Positions 1 to 14,740 of a stretch of 64,000 nucleotides of DNA are shown piece after piece. Within the stretch, counting starts at the first letter, position 1. Each line of letters opens with the position of its first letter. The DNA is from Zeus faber (Eukaryota > Chordata > Actinopteri > Zeiformes > Zeidae). Where the stretch lies: positions 9,015,077 to 9,079,076 of the forward strand of contig OY482855.1 in the NCBI GenBank assembly GCA_960531495.1, given 5' to 3'. The notes below the pieces were generated by a model, which saw only the letters and a program-made list of their open reading frames with translations, did not search any database and was not told where the DNA came from. The position numbers were made by a program, and so were the translations under genes.

Positions 1-32
1 GCACAAGATAATCGTGTTTCATATTTTTGCAG

Positions 33-92
33 GTGTTCTTCCCAAAGGAGAACTTCAACAGTCCGCTGATCCTGGACCTGCTCTTCAAACAG
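33..92 (+). CDS. myo15a: myo15a exon A (first exon in window)
   Basis: Twenty codons, phase 0 at both ends, between a TTTTTGCAG acceptor and a CAG|GTAATT donor. It reads [10 protein letters not shown] through LLFKQ, matching the human stretch that leads into the first FERM-like lobe. It opens with an acceptor, so the gene continues off the left edge. Confidence 0.9.
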
Positions 93-517
93 GTAATTTC
101 CCGTACATGTTAGAACTAGTTATAGCCAAACACCTGTACTTTTTAATAAATGCAAAAAAAAAGATCAAATACATGATAAAAATGAAATCAGCTCTTTGTT
201 TCTATTCAATTGTTTGTAGACACCTTAAAAGGCGACCTATTGTGCTCCTTTCTACACATTTTTTTAAAGTTTTTTGCTTAAAATACCACTCAGATTATGC
301 ATTCGAGGCATTGTGACATGTCTCTAAACCCAGACTGTTCCAAAACAGGCTGCTTCAGTGTGTGTAGCTTTGATCGTGAATGAGCAGCCAAGCCCCTAGT
401 TCTGAGCCAATGGGGTTTGAGCACAAGTTCTGGGTTCTGTGAGCCAGTGGGGTTTGAGCTTAACTAATTCCATCTTATCCGCTCTAAAATCTGTTTCTGA
501 ATGAATATGCGGCGAGA

Positions 518-562
<45 letters not shown>

Positions 563-3500
563 CCAGTTGCTGAATCTGAATCTTCACTCATATTAGATCT
601 ACAAGGCCTCATTTAAAAGTTAGTTCCGACTTTGGTTGCCGTGCTCCAAGCTTGTGGTTCATGGACACCGCACCGTGACGCACCGGGACTCTCGCACGCG
701 CAGATTTTTTGTTTCATGTAAATGTCTGAAAATAAAATAAGTAAAATAAATAAATACATCTACAGGAGAAACACACAGCGAATCTCATGGAGCAGATAAC
801 CATGAAAAGAAATCCTTGACAAGCTGACGTCAGCTCATGCAGAGAGTGGAAAAAAAACGTACAAATTACTTTGTCATTCGTTTATCTCATTATTTGACAC
901 TTTGGCCACGTCTAATATGAGCATCCCACATTTAGATTGATGTAGAAAAAAAACCCAACGGGACAGCACTTCCTCAATGATGCCCTTAGTCATCTAATAA
1001 TAACGATGGTATAACTATAAATCGTTCTCTTAACAAGGTTACAAAGTACTAATGTCCCCAAACTTTCATTATTCTTCCAACTTTAATTTAAATATGCAAT
1101 TCTACCCGTGTACAAACTCAATATCTCTTTATCTTGTACCTGCAGATCGTCCATGACACCTTCTCCGAGGCCTGCATACGCATCACCCAGGAGGAGAGAC
1201 AGAGGATGAAGACTCTCTTTGGTACAAAGAGGAATATTTAGTAGTACATTATCTTCATGCAGTATATATTCCCCTATAAGTTCTACTTCTCCTCACGCTT
1301 CCCCCCGCCCCCTTGCCTCTCTTTCTCCTTTCCTCCGCCAGCCGAGGACAAGGTGGAGCAGCTGTCAGGTGCGCAGGACGAGGAGGTGAAGAAGAGAGTG
1401 GTGGCCATGGCCAGAGACTCGTGGGAGATCTACTTCTCGCGCCTCTTCCCGGCCTCGGTGAGTTTTCCGAACCCCGGGTGCCGTGACCCCCACAAGGGGT
1501 CGCCAGAGATCACAAATGGGTTGAGTCGCCAGACCTTGGACGATATGAGGCATATGGTTCCTCAAAGTCAAACATGGGCTCAATAATTCACATGAGTTCA
1601 AATATAAATCCATGACTATGTGTTGTAATATATTGTATGCCCTGAAAATCTCTCTCTGCCATGAATAACAGAAAAAAAAGAATTCGGACACAAACGGCTG
1701 CCATTGAATCACTGTCTTAACCACCCACCGTAGTGTAGGCCAGTCGCACTGTTCAAAACTTTCGCAATGATTACTCAAAACGTTTGTCACTGGCAGCGAC
1801 GGACTGGGATCGAAAAACAATCCTGCCATTTGCAACAGAGAGGCCCTATTTTCAAAACCAACACCAATCCCACCTAAATGTGAACAGAAAAAGCTTGAAT
1901 AGCAATTTACCAGACAAAACTGGGAGTGTTGAGCGGCAGCCATTCTGAGGTAAACTCCGGAGGGAACCAGCTACTAGATGGTTTGATTAGTCTTTCGCCC
2001 CTATGCCAAGGTCAGACGACCGATTTGCATGTCAGCAGCAGTGTAGGTTTCATCTGAACATTGGAGGGAACACATCTTGGGGGGGCGGGAGGGGGTCTGG
2101 GGGTCGTGCCCCAGAAGATTTTGAGCGTCAGACACTTCATTTCTTTCCTCTGGTGAAGTTTTATGCACCAATTTGTGCCTTTTCTGCATAAATTCATGGT
2201 GAAAATGTCTTTATTTATGTAAATGAAAGCTGTTTTCAAAATAACATACTGCACACACAATCTAGGAGTTCAGCACCACGGACAGGTTGTGATTGCTGTC
2301 ACAGCGATCATGTCATTTTGGAACCCACTTTGACTAATGATCATCAGGGGCAGGTAGGCTATTGTGGCAAATTCGCCTGCCACACGCCACCCAAGTGGCT
2401 TTTTCTGGGCCCTCCGGCACAGAGACACAGAACACTGGGGACACCAGTTTTATTGTAGAGAGTGGGCCAGTTGGAATTAGCCAGGAGCAGATAGAACATG
2501 TCATGACAGGGCTCCTATCCTGAGTGTCTGTGGGGATGGGAGTTTTAACCTGTTGTTTGTTAGACCAACAGGTTTGCAGTGACCCCGACCCAATCACCTA
2601 GATCCAGGTCTGGTGTGGCTGCTCAAACCACACCAACCTCACACCATATACCCCGACACCAAACTAAGGCCAGGGAGAATACCTGGCCGAATCCTACTCC
2701 CCCCCCTCCCCACCAAACAGAGAAAAGAAAATTAAAAAAAACGCCTAAAATACAGACTCTGACCTAGGGTTACTATACCTAAAACACAGACTCTGACCTA
2801 AGGTTACTATACCTAAAACGACAGACTCTGACACAGAGTTCCTATACCTTAAATAATCAAAGCACCAGACTCTGAAACAGGGTTCCCATACCTTAAACAA
2901 ACAAATGTCCAAAAAGAATTGAACTGGTCTCCTTACAGAGGACCTGGTTTCCGGGAACACCACGGTCGACCGGCTTCCTTCCCCCAGAGCAACGACGCAG
3001 ACTCCCCTCCTCCCTTCTGGAGCGTGGGACCTCGAGCTGCTGTGTGGGCTGGCGAAGGCGTGGCCAGTCTTGGCTGTCGCGGGGGGCTGCTTGGAGGGGT
3101 GGACCTCGCTGCTGGGCTGCTGGATAGTCCCGGCGGTGTACAGCCTAGGTGCTGCTGGTGTCAGTTGAGAGAGGGTTGGTGCTAGGGCCGCCCGTTGAAC
3201 TGCTGCCCCCCCAGAAGAAGGACAAGCCAGGATGGGTTAAATGCAGAGGCCTTATTTCACCGGCCACCATCCAAAGCATGTGCATGTGTTGTAGTGTGGT
3301 GTGTTGTGTGATAATTAAAGATTCTTCTTCACAGAGACACAGAAGATGGGGGTTGTAAACAGCAGTTTATTGTAGAGAGTGGGCCAGTTGGAATTAGCCA
3401 GGAGCAGATAGAACATGTCAACCAAGGTGATCCTTGGTTTCCAAAGTCATCCACAATGCGTCCAACTTCATCACCCTGTCATTTTCAATTGCTCCTCAGA

Positions 3501-4785
3501 TAGTTTTTAATTCGTTTTAGTTTGGAGAATGAGCGCTCGGCAGTCGCGACAGTGACGAGTCAGACACGGTTGACATGCGACTGATGATCATGTATGGATT
3601 TTTTTGGCAGTTGCACGTATCATATAACACGGCATACATTTGGAGGCGATTCACTCGTACATCTGTATGTTTCAACGTTAACCGTGAGCGTGCCAATAAA
3701 GCAACTACTCATGCAACACATTTCAAAATGATTTAACTAATTAAATGGTTTTATTTGAGTCATGGCTCAAATTGTTGTCAATTTACAACCAACGGTGACC
3801 GTAATTCCCGTGGCGGAGGTGTTTTATATACAATTAAGTACACTGATTTAAAGTATAGTAATGCTTTAGAGGTGACATCGTGTCAGCGCTTGAACCAATT
3901 ATTATGTTAATAATCTAATACCGGTACATGTTATGGTCCCGCCGCCCGACATGCTGTCTACTCGTGTGCAGTCTACTTGTGTGCAGTCTACTCGTGCCGC
4001 GCCAGCCCATAGTAGGGCGGCCCTTCTGGCATTTGTCTTATTGCCCGATGGCCAATCCATCCCTGGAAATATGTCTGTTAAACATGATATTTAAGTGTCT
4101 TTTAAATAATGTGGTCGTGAATTTAATCAGTTGGATTTGGGGGAAAAAAGGATTGTGGCTGTACTCAGCTGTACAGTACAGGCTAAAATCTAACAATATT
4201 CACCACGGCTATTTTCATGAATGGATATACTGTGTGTGTGTGTGGATGTGTATGTGTGTTTGTGTGGGTTTTTGTGTGTGTGTGTGTCTGTGTTACAGGG
4301 CAGTGTGGGGACGGGGGTTCAGGTTCTGTCTGTCTCTCATCGGGGCATCAAGCTGCTGAAGATGGTGAGGAGCAGCAGCGACGCTCCGGACTACTTCCGA
4401 GTGCTGAGGCCTTACAGGTTAACACCCCCCCCCCCACACACACACACACGCACACGCACACAAACACACACACACACACGCACTCAAACTATATGAAGAA
4501 CTGAACAAATGGTATGTCTGTATGTTTGGAGTTGGGAGTGCCTCTGTGATGGCTTTGACTTTAGACCCTCTGTCTCTGTCCACTTCCTATTTTTTTGCGT
4601 GCCACTTCCTGCCGTGCAGCTACTCGGACATCATGTTTGTGTCCATCCCCTCCAAGAACATGCTGGAGTTCAACCTGACCAACGAGAAGCTGATCCTGTT
4701 CTCGGCGAAGGCCCCGCAGGTCAAGCACATGATCGACTATTTCCTAACCGAGCTCAAGAAGGTCAGAGACGTTTCCCTGTGTGTT

Positions 4786-4830
<45 letters not shown>

Positions 4831-4850
4831 AACTGCATTTGTATGTGTAA

Positions 4851-4897
<47 letters not shown>

Positions 4898-5045
4898 GTC
4901 TCTGTATCAGGACTCAGAGTATGTGGTGGCAGTGAGGAACTACATCACGGAGGACAGATCTCTGCTCAGCTTCCACAAGGGTGACATTATTAGACTACAG
5001 CGCATGGAGGGGCTGGACTCCGGTGAGACGCACACAGGCAGGCAC

Positions 5046-5116
<71 letters not shown>

Positions 5117-5262
5117 CAGGACCCATGTTACTGATGTACTTCTGAACCAAAAAATTGTTAATTTGGAGCAAACAAAAACACACACCTGCTCATACACATG
5201 CGTGTAAATACAAGAATACATACACTATAACATACACCAGTGTGTATGTTTATGTGTATACA

Positions 5263-5293
<31 letters not shown>

Positions 5294-5941
5294 CGCTCCT
5301 TAATTTAATCTCTCTTACTCAGCAAATCCTTAAAGTTTTTCCTTAAATTTTCATGGGTTTTTTGTGCTTTCGCTAGCATATCTTGTGCTGTGCATATTGA
5401 TATTTCAGCAAGATGCTGCTTTTACCTCCGTCAGCTGTCTCTTTATACTCTGTGCCTCTGGTTGTGGGTGCGTGCGTGCGTGCATGCGTGTGTGTGTGTG
5501 TGTGTGTGTGTTATCAGGCAAGTGTTACGGCTGCATAGTGAGGAAGAAGGTCATGCTTCTGGAGGAGCTAAAGCGAGACACCCCAGATTTCGGTGGGTGT
5601 GGGTGGCCCTCACTGGCACGCTGTGTGATGTGTGTCTGTGTGTGTCTGTGTGTGTTTGTGTGTGCTTGTTTGAAGCTGCTGGTTCACTTTGCGATTGGTT
5701 TGGTTTTGCTGTGCTCAACGATGTGGTAGGTAGCCTGTGTGTATATACCTATTTGCATGTGTATGCATGTCAGTAAGTGAGTAAATAAATGGATATTTAT
5801 AAAGCATGTTTCAAACAAACATATCATTTAAAAAGATGGAATCTCAAAATGTAGAAGTAAAGAACTACCAAAAACAAAAGTGCATACAAAATTCACAGTT
5901 AAAGATTTAAGTTTGATAGTCAGAAGTCTTGTTTGTGCCCA

Positions 5942-5972
<31 letters not shown>

Positions 5973-6391
5973 CTGTAGGCTGGCGGTTTGGCGCCGTCTA
6001 TGGCAAGTCAGGAGTGTTTCCGAGTGATTACGTGCACCCGGTGGCCGCCCCGGACTTCCTGATCCTGCCTGCTGAGAGGGTGGAGCCTCGTGACCGTCAG
6101 GGACGGGTCGCCGCCTCCGCAGCCATCGCCGTGGCGATGGGCTCGGCGGTGGCCGCCCACGAGCTGGATCGCTCCACAGAGGTGGAGCTATCTAACTGTC
6201 TGATATCATAATTTGACCAATACGTGCATAACAATTAAAATGTATTAAGAAAATTCAAATCAAAACAAATTACAATATACAGTATCGTGTGTGTATGTAT
6301 GTGTATCACTATACTTGTGAGGACCAGTGTAAGTTTTTAACCTTTTGTGTGAGAACATTTTGAAATTTAGGACATTTTGGCCGGTTCTCAC

Positions 6392-6433
<42 letters not shown>

Positions 6434-6591
6434 CGTGTGTGTGTGTGTGTGGGGGGGTGTCAGGTGGTCAATGAGCTTTATGGGGACAGTGTGGAGCAGC
6501 AAGAGCTGCCTCTGCATGACCATCAGTACCATATGACTGAGTTCGCCAGGAAGTACTTCAGAGAGGCACAGAGAAGCCGGAGGTCAAACAC

Positions 6592-6627
<36 letters not shown>

Positions 6628-6697
6628 ACACACACACAATACTAACGTGTTTCCTTCATCGCAGCCATGAGATCAAACTTCATGAAATGGTCCTCAT

Positions 6698-6747
<50 letters not shown>

Positions 6748-7547
6748 TCTGTCCATCTCTCCATCTACAGCGATCAGAAGGGCAAGAAGGGGAAGGAGGG
6801 CAGGGATCCAGCAGACATGGTCAAATTCTCCAAGGTAACACATGATAACATGAGAAAAGAAAACATGTTCAAGTACCTCCCTGAAAAATAAAACTTCACG
6901 TGTGTGTGTGTGTGTGTGTGTGTTTTAAATCCCTTGCCAGTCTCCCATCCACGAGTCCCTGATTGACTTCTCTGATGGAGGGATGAACAGAGTTGCAGTC
7001 GACATATTTTCGGGTGAGAGACAGGGAAAAAAACTATGACATTGAAGAAAACATTGTTTTTCTATGTAGTTACTATGTGTTGTTTGTTATTCTTGGTGTC
7101 GTGCAGCCATAATGAAGTTCATGGGAGACTACCCGCTTAAAGGTCAGACCGAGCAAGATTTGGTCTCCACCATACTCAAGGTATATATATATATATATTT
7201 ATACTGTATATATCAAGGTGTAGCTGCTGTGGACACACTCTCTCTCTCCACACTGTCCGACAACAAGAGAAAGCTGGAGATATGAGCAGATGGACTATGA
7301 CTAGATTTAAAAAGCCACAAACTGAGATTGACTTATGACTTATTAATATTGTAATATGACCTCCATCAAAGATGTTAGACATCCTGGCACTTTTGACAAT
7401 GAAGGCTTGTACATGCCAACGATCAACATGCAATTTCCTTCTGGATGTTAAAGCAAAACTTTGATATTCTTTAGCCCTAAACCTTATTTTCTGATTATTG
7501 GGAGTCAAGAAGAGTGATTGGCATAGGCAAAGGTTTTATAGAAAAAA

Positions 7548-7623
<76 letters not shown>

Positions 7624-7775
7624 ATCCTCCAGCTAAGTGCAGATCACGGCCTGATGAAGGATGAGGCATATTGCCAGGTGATGAAGCAGGTCACCGCCAA
7701 CACCAGCTCCAAACCGTAAGAGCACTCTCCATCATGTCAAGTTGTTCAGACAATTACGGTGCACTGTGTGTACAA

Positions 7776-7841
<66 letters not shown>

Positions 7842-8865
7842 CTGTGCGTGTGTGTGTGTGTGTCTCATAGGGACAGCTGCCAGCGGGGCTGGAGGCTGCT
7901 CTACATCCTGACGGCGTTCCATCGCTGCTCCGACGTCCTCAAGCCCTTCGTGCTGATGTTCCTCCAGGACGCCTGCACCAGCCCCGGAGTGCAGTACCAA
8001 GGTCTGTGCGTTTCATTTTTCTAACACTCCATTCCTCTGTCCATCCATCCATCCATCCATCCATCCATCCATCCATCCATCCATCCATTCATCATCAACC
8101 CAATCATCCAATCATTATCCACCCATCTGGTTAAAGATACATGTATTCATTAATTCATTGACCTACACATCTGTTTGTCTCCATCCGTCCATTAATAGTT
8201 CCATCCAACAATCTCTTTATCCCTTTACCCATCTATCCATCATCCATCCATCTATCCATCCATCTATCCATCCATCTTCAACCCAGGCAATCATTCGACA
8301 CATCTGTCTGTCTCCAAAGGTCCATTAATAGTTCATCCATCCAACTACCCCTTTATTCTTCTATCCATCCATCTGTCCATTCATCTTCAACCCAAATCAT
8401 CCAACAATTATCCACCCATCCGAATAAAGATACATGTATTTATCCATCATTGACCTACACATCTGTATATCTCCATACAGTATATCAATCCATCCATCCA
8501 TCCATCCATCCATCAATCCGTTCACAGGCCACCGAGCCAATCAACTCTCTCAACCCAGTTAACGTCTGATGCTGTTGATTGACAGGCATTGCCAAGGCCT
8601 GTGAGCAGAACCTGAAGCGGACATTCCAATATGGCGGCCGCGTGGAGTACCCCAACAGCATGGAGCTCAAAGCCATGCTGGTCAGGTTCTCCCAAGTCCC
8701 CCAAGTCTACGTTTCTAAGCCGGCGTTTTCTGTTCTGTGCTAGTTTGATCGGTTGTCTTTCTCTGATTGGTCTATGTGCAGGCCGGGCGGAGCTCCAAGA
8801 GGCAGCTCTTCCTGCTCCCGGGGGGCATCGAGAGGCACCTGAAAATCAAGACCTGCTCTGTGAGT

Positions 8866-8947
<82 letters not shown>

Positions 8948-11021
8948 CATACTGTACACACAACATCATGTGGCGTGATTAAGATAGATTGTAAGAGCTG
9001 AAAAGTAAAAGGTCAGTTATAAATTAAGGTTAAGGTTATATCCCATCCCAGAAATGTTATATTCTTAAGTGGCAAATAATATAATCTCTATTGCATCGTT
9101 AACCTCCAAGAATTAATGTGTGTTTGGGTGTAAACATTTAAATATCTGAACAGGTCTATGCATAGGTGCATTTTTTATTTACTTACTTACTCTATAATGC
9201 CAATATACAAATTTGATGTACTATATAGCGTATTAGGTTATTTCATCATTAGTTAATTGAATCACTTGCTTTTATAATAAGCATATTTTGTTTGTTTTTG
9301 GTGAACCTGAATAAAAAAAATATGCTTTTAAGGCTTTTAAAAGGTTTTATGAGCAGTTGCCAAGTTGAGTAAATACCGTTGTAATTTTTGTACATTTTAT
9401 ATTGCTTTATTTAATTCTTCCGATTTTTTCCTTGATTCAACCTTTCAAAAAATAGCCCCATAATTCAAAATGAACAGAAACTGGTACTTAACAGACGTTT
9501 CGCCATCTTGGATGGACCCAGCTGAATTGACTTTCTCATGATGAGGCATTGCATTGTTTATTACTTATTCTTAACCACAGTACTTATAACTTATTACTTA
9601 CTACATTCTTCTTATTACTAATTACTTACATCACATTTGTCTGTAACAAGTAATGCAACGTGTCACTGTTCCTAAATTAAGTAATAACATTACAGTTACT
9701 AATCAAACAATTTCCTTCTCTGACACGGCTTTGCTCTTTTACACTGAACCAAACGAAGGTGGAAGCTTGCGAAGCTGGTCAGAGGAACAGGAAGAGGCTG
9801 TTGTATCTGAGCCTCTGAGAGCGAGCTCAGTTTCTCAGTCGAAGTGTTTGTTCCAGGTCGCCCTGGACGCCATCGAGGAGCTGTGCTACGAGATGAGTCT
9901 GCACAGAGTGGAAGCGCTGGACGAATACGCCATCTTTGTGGTGACGCACAGAGGTGAGAGGGTCCAGTGGCGGAACTACCGACAGGGCACCCGGTGGAGC
10001 TGCACGGGGGCCTAGTGGCCGCTAAGGGGCTCATCTCATCAGTGCGCCAGCGACGGGGCTCCCTCCATCAGCGTGCCAGCGAACTCCGCTCCCCCTGCGT
10101 CCCCTTGCACGGTTCCTCCAAATAAAAAACAATCTTAGTTTTATTTCAGATTCAAGATTCAAGATTCAAGAGGTTATTTGTCACTTATATATACATAGGG
10201 TCATACATATACGCAGTGAAATGTCATGACATCCGGTGATGTAGGCTATTTTGTTTTACTTCGTTCGTCATTGAATGAAACAAAAGAAGCACCGTGCGTA
10301 ATGGACCGACAAGTGTGGAATAAGTGTGTGTGGTGTGTGCATCTGTTGATGTGTTTATATCAATTAGTGTTCATTCTTGTGTGTGTGAGAGAGTGTGTGC
10401 ATGAAGGCAATTATTATTAATGTAAAATGACACTTAAATGAATTAAAATAAAGAAAAAAATGAAATAAATGAAAGAAATATTTTTTTTCTAAGCTAAAGC
10501 TAAAACAAACTAAAACTAGGTCAACCAAAACTAAACTGAAATACTACCAAAACGGTCTCAAATGAAAGTAAGATTATAATTTAAATTTTTGTGTCTTAAT
10601 TTCCGATTTATTCATATTTTAGACTTGATTTGAAAAAAAATGTCGGTCCAACAGCACAGAATTAAATCCACTAAATGGGAGAGATTATGAGTATATTAGC
10701 ACTTAATTTAGAATTACTGATACACTAAGTCTGGATAAATTAAGTGCTTTTTGGGTTAAAACTAAAGTGAATCGATTTCTAAAATTAAAACGAATAATTC
10801 AAGAACATGGAAGACAGAAGACAAAAATGGTCAAGATCTCGCAAAGCTAAACAATCCTTATTTTTTATTTAGAAAAATAAAACAAACAAATAAATAGAAA
10901 AATTACACAAACAAACAAACAAACAAACAAATAAATAACGAATAAATAAATAAATAATAGGATATTGAATTATAGAAAGTCAAACTAATTTTTAAAAATG
11001 TGGAACCAAATAACCTTAGTG

Positions 11022-11093
<72 letters not shown>

Positions 11094-11275
11094 CAGGGCA
11101 GAACGTGCGTCCCCTGAACAAGCGCGAGTACATCTTGGACATCGCCACAGAGGCGGAGCCGGTGGATGCCAACTACAGCCTGTGGATCAGGAGGGTCATC
11201 TGGGGCCTGACCCTCAAGCTGGACAACGAGCTCTATGTCACCATGCACTACAACCAGGTAGCATGCACACACACA

Positions 11276-11322
<47 letters not shown>

Positions 11323-13065
11323 ATGCCGCCATATTTTTCCAGCAGTTTTTATTGACATGAAAGTTATTACCGAAGCGATTATGCACGCGGTTAAATATGA
11401 TATTATTAACAATAATTATAAGGATGAGTGCCTATAGTATCAGTTATTCTTAAAGTAAACAAAAGATGATAACAAAATATGCCAATATAAACAGACAGCT
11501 ATAGTAATTGCTGAAAAACGAAAAATGATCTATTGGCACGACAAGAACATACTTGTTTATTGCACAATAATATTCAAGAGTTTATACTGTGAGTTAACAA
11601 CCTCGAATTGCAATAATCAAATCAATATGTGTATCAAAATGTGTCCAGTTACATTTACCATTTGTACATTTTGTTTCTTACTTTGGCAAGAGTGAGTGTG
11701 AGGGCGGGATAAATGTAGAACACTTTCCTTATTTATCATTATTAATTCGAATTATTTTGTTGTATGTTTATCATTTGACCTTCATATGGAAAACATGCAT
11801 TTTAGTGCTGAGAGAGTTATAGTAATTAATCAATGAACTAATATTACACAGTGCTCCTTCAAGTCAGACATAGATACTGTATATGTATTTGTACAGATGA
11901 TTTAAAAAGGTTGTTCCACAGTATTTAATGTTAAAATATTTAATGTTAACCTCCTCTGCTGTGTCCTAATGTTAGAGACAGTTCAGCCTCTGACAGCCTC
12001 TAAAAACCTCACAGGGAGGCGATAGCTATATTTCATACTACACATTTCATAGTCCTTTTATACCCCTTTCTCACTGCACCAAAAACCCGGTTACACCCGT
12101 TAACATCCGGCATTTGTCACCAGTGGGAAAGGAAAAACCCGGGTTTCAGTCCCAGGTCAAATTACCCAGCATACACAGACACAGGTTTTAATTGGCTTCA
12201 CCTCTGATCGGCTCTGATGTGAACAGGACACTCGGGTCAACCCGCTAATTTTGGCCCCTTTACCTGCGCGATGCGACGCACATTGAGATTTCAGTCGCTG
12301 ATGCAAAATATACAGGAATATCTGTCATTTCATCATTTCATGTGCCATTTACAATCCAAAATCCAAATCTGAAGTTATTGACTTTTTTCCGCATGTGGGG
12401 CCGTGAAATGTTGCGAGTGTGGCCACCGCACCGTGGGGAGCCCAGCCCCTACGCTCTCCACCGCTGAAGGACCGGTGCTTCATCGTTCACGAATGATCCG
12501 ATGATTTATTGAACCGCTCAAAATACTTTGTTTTTCCAACTTTTACAGTTTTATGTTGTTGTTTGTTTAAGTTACGGTCTCCTCTACTGTTTTGTTCCCA
12601 ATCGCGCTGGAACCATGACACGCCCCTTTCCCAACGCGTTCATGATGTCAAATGTGATGCACCAGAAGAATACAGCATTTGGCATTTGCCATCCCTGGCA
12701 ATGGCACCGGTGTCAATCACCTATTTACCCGCTCAACCCGCAAATTTTGGTGTGAAAATGGTATTTGGTTCTGGAAGAAAAAGGGTCTGGGACTTTTGTG
12801 GGGGCAAATTTGGGAGATTCATTCATTTCTAATCTCTTCTTACTTCCAAAAAGTTGCTCTCTATCTCGCAACTTCACCTGTTATGGAGTCAGTTGAGATT
12901 CTCTCTCTCTCTCTTCCTCTCTCCCAGGTGCTGCCAGACTACCTGAAAGCCCTGCTGAGTGTGCTTCCTCAGGGAAAGGCCAGTGAGCAGCAGCTGCAGC
13001 AGCTCTCCAGACTGGCCGCCCTCCAACACCGTGCCAAGGACACCATCTACCTGCCCACCATGTAG

Positions 13066-13129
<64 letters not shown>

Positions 13130-13149
13130 GACTGAATGTCTTTTTGATG

Positions 13150-13203
<54 letters not shown>

Positions 13204-13247
13204 TCTTTGAAATTGTGATTATTATGATTATAATTATTATTAATAAT

Positions 13248-13280
<33 letters not shown>

Positions 13281-14438
13281 AATAATAATAAATATTACAG
13301 CAATACACAGGGTCCAGTTGAGCGTGTTGGGTGTGTTTTGCAAACTATCCATGTTTGCCTGTAAACCAGAACTTCTCATTGTTATAACTCAACGTGTTGT
13401 CAGTGGAAATAGAGCTGCACTCTCAGTGACGGGTGGCCGTCTGGTGCCGTGTCGGGCACGTCATTTATTCGTTGAGCTTTTTCCTTGGTCTTTTCAGTAA
13501 GTTATGTTTCCATGAAATACGAAAAACGTTGTGGTATTTCAGTGGGTAATTACCATTGCACGGCTTCTATTTTTCTGACGCTTCGCTGGTTCTTGAAAGC
13601 ATCACTGAGTCGCTCATTTCAGTTTTTTCGAGGGACACGCTGGCAACATTTTCAAGGATTCTTTTTTCCATTAATCCGGCAAAGTAATGTGGACCACAGA
13701 TTTCAAATATCAATAGAACAGCTCTACTGACAACTACCAAGTAAGAAGTATTTTAAATATACACATAAATCGATAGTTTGGTAACATCTGAAGACTACAG
13801 AGTGACCGATTTCATGCCGCTCACTGGACCGGGCCAACTGGACATTCTCAATCAGAATCTGTACATTTATAGTAAATGATATGATGACGTCATAAAGCGT
13901 CTCACTGTAAATCTCATCTTGTCCATTTTAGAAGGAGATGTGTGACGTGTCAGTTAACCAAGAGCAGCTGAATATTTCTGGTCACAGTTGTTCGGTTTTT
14001 CACTAATATCTGCTCCGTATGTGGATCGATTTGGATGCAATTTAAATCACGAGATCCTTGTGACATACTGGTTCAAATGACACCAGTTGTGTTAATAGCT
14101 TATGCCAAAGTACGTGTTCCAGATAGTTTTAGCCGGGTTGGACATATTCCGGTGTCAGATGTACTGGCTCGTCTGTGTTAGAATCGCGCAAAATTTAGTC
14201 GGTCACTAATATCTGCTCCGTATGTGTATCGATTTTGATGAAACTTCAACCCCGAGGTCTTTGTGACAGCACGGTTCGAACAAGACGTAAACCATGTTTA
14301 TGTGTATGCTGAAGTTGGTGCTCCAGATAGTTTAAGGCCTGAAATTCAGTTTTGAAATTCAGAGTTTTTCCCGAACACTAAGGGGCTGCCGAACAACCTG
14401 GCTGGCCCCCTAATAATAAAATGTTATTATTTTTTATT

Positions 14439-14489
<51 letters not shown>

Positions 14490-14550
14490 CAATAAATAAA
14501 TAAATAATGATAACATATAATATAATAATGCAATAATAATCATAAAGATG

Positions 14551-14606
<56 letters not shown>

Positions 14607-14696
14607 CTCTATTTGTATAGCACAATTCATACAGGAGATGCAACTTAATTTATTCATAATATTGAAAATATTTCCTGTTTGTGCATGACCTCTTCT

Positions 14697-14740
<44 letters not shown>

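Noticed and set aside
8002..8585. CRISPR-like regularly spaced repeats
   Set aside because: These are CCAT tetranucleotide arrays and spacers in a vertebrate intron, without palindromic direct repeats of constant length.
13062..13064. Apparent stop codon ending myo15a at exon S
   Set aside because: The TAG lies in the intron immediately after a usable GT donor; splicing joins an Ile codon to REVQD and restores the conserved frame.
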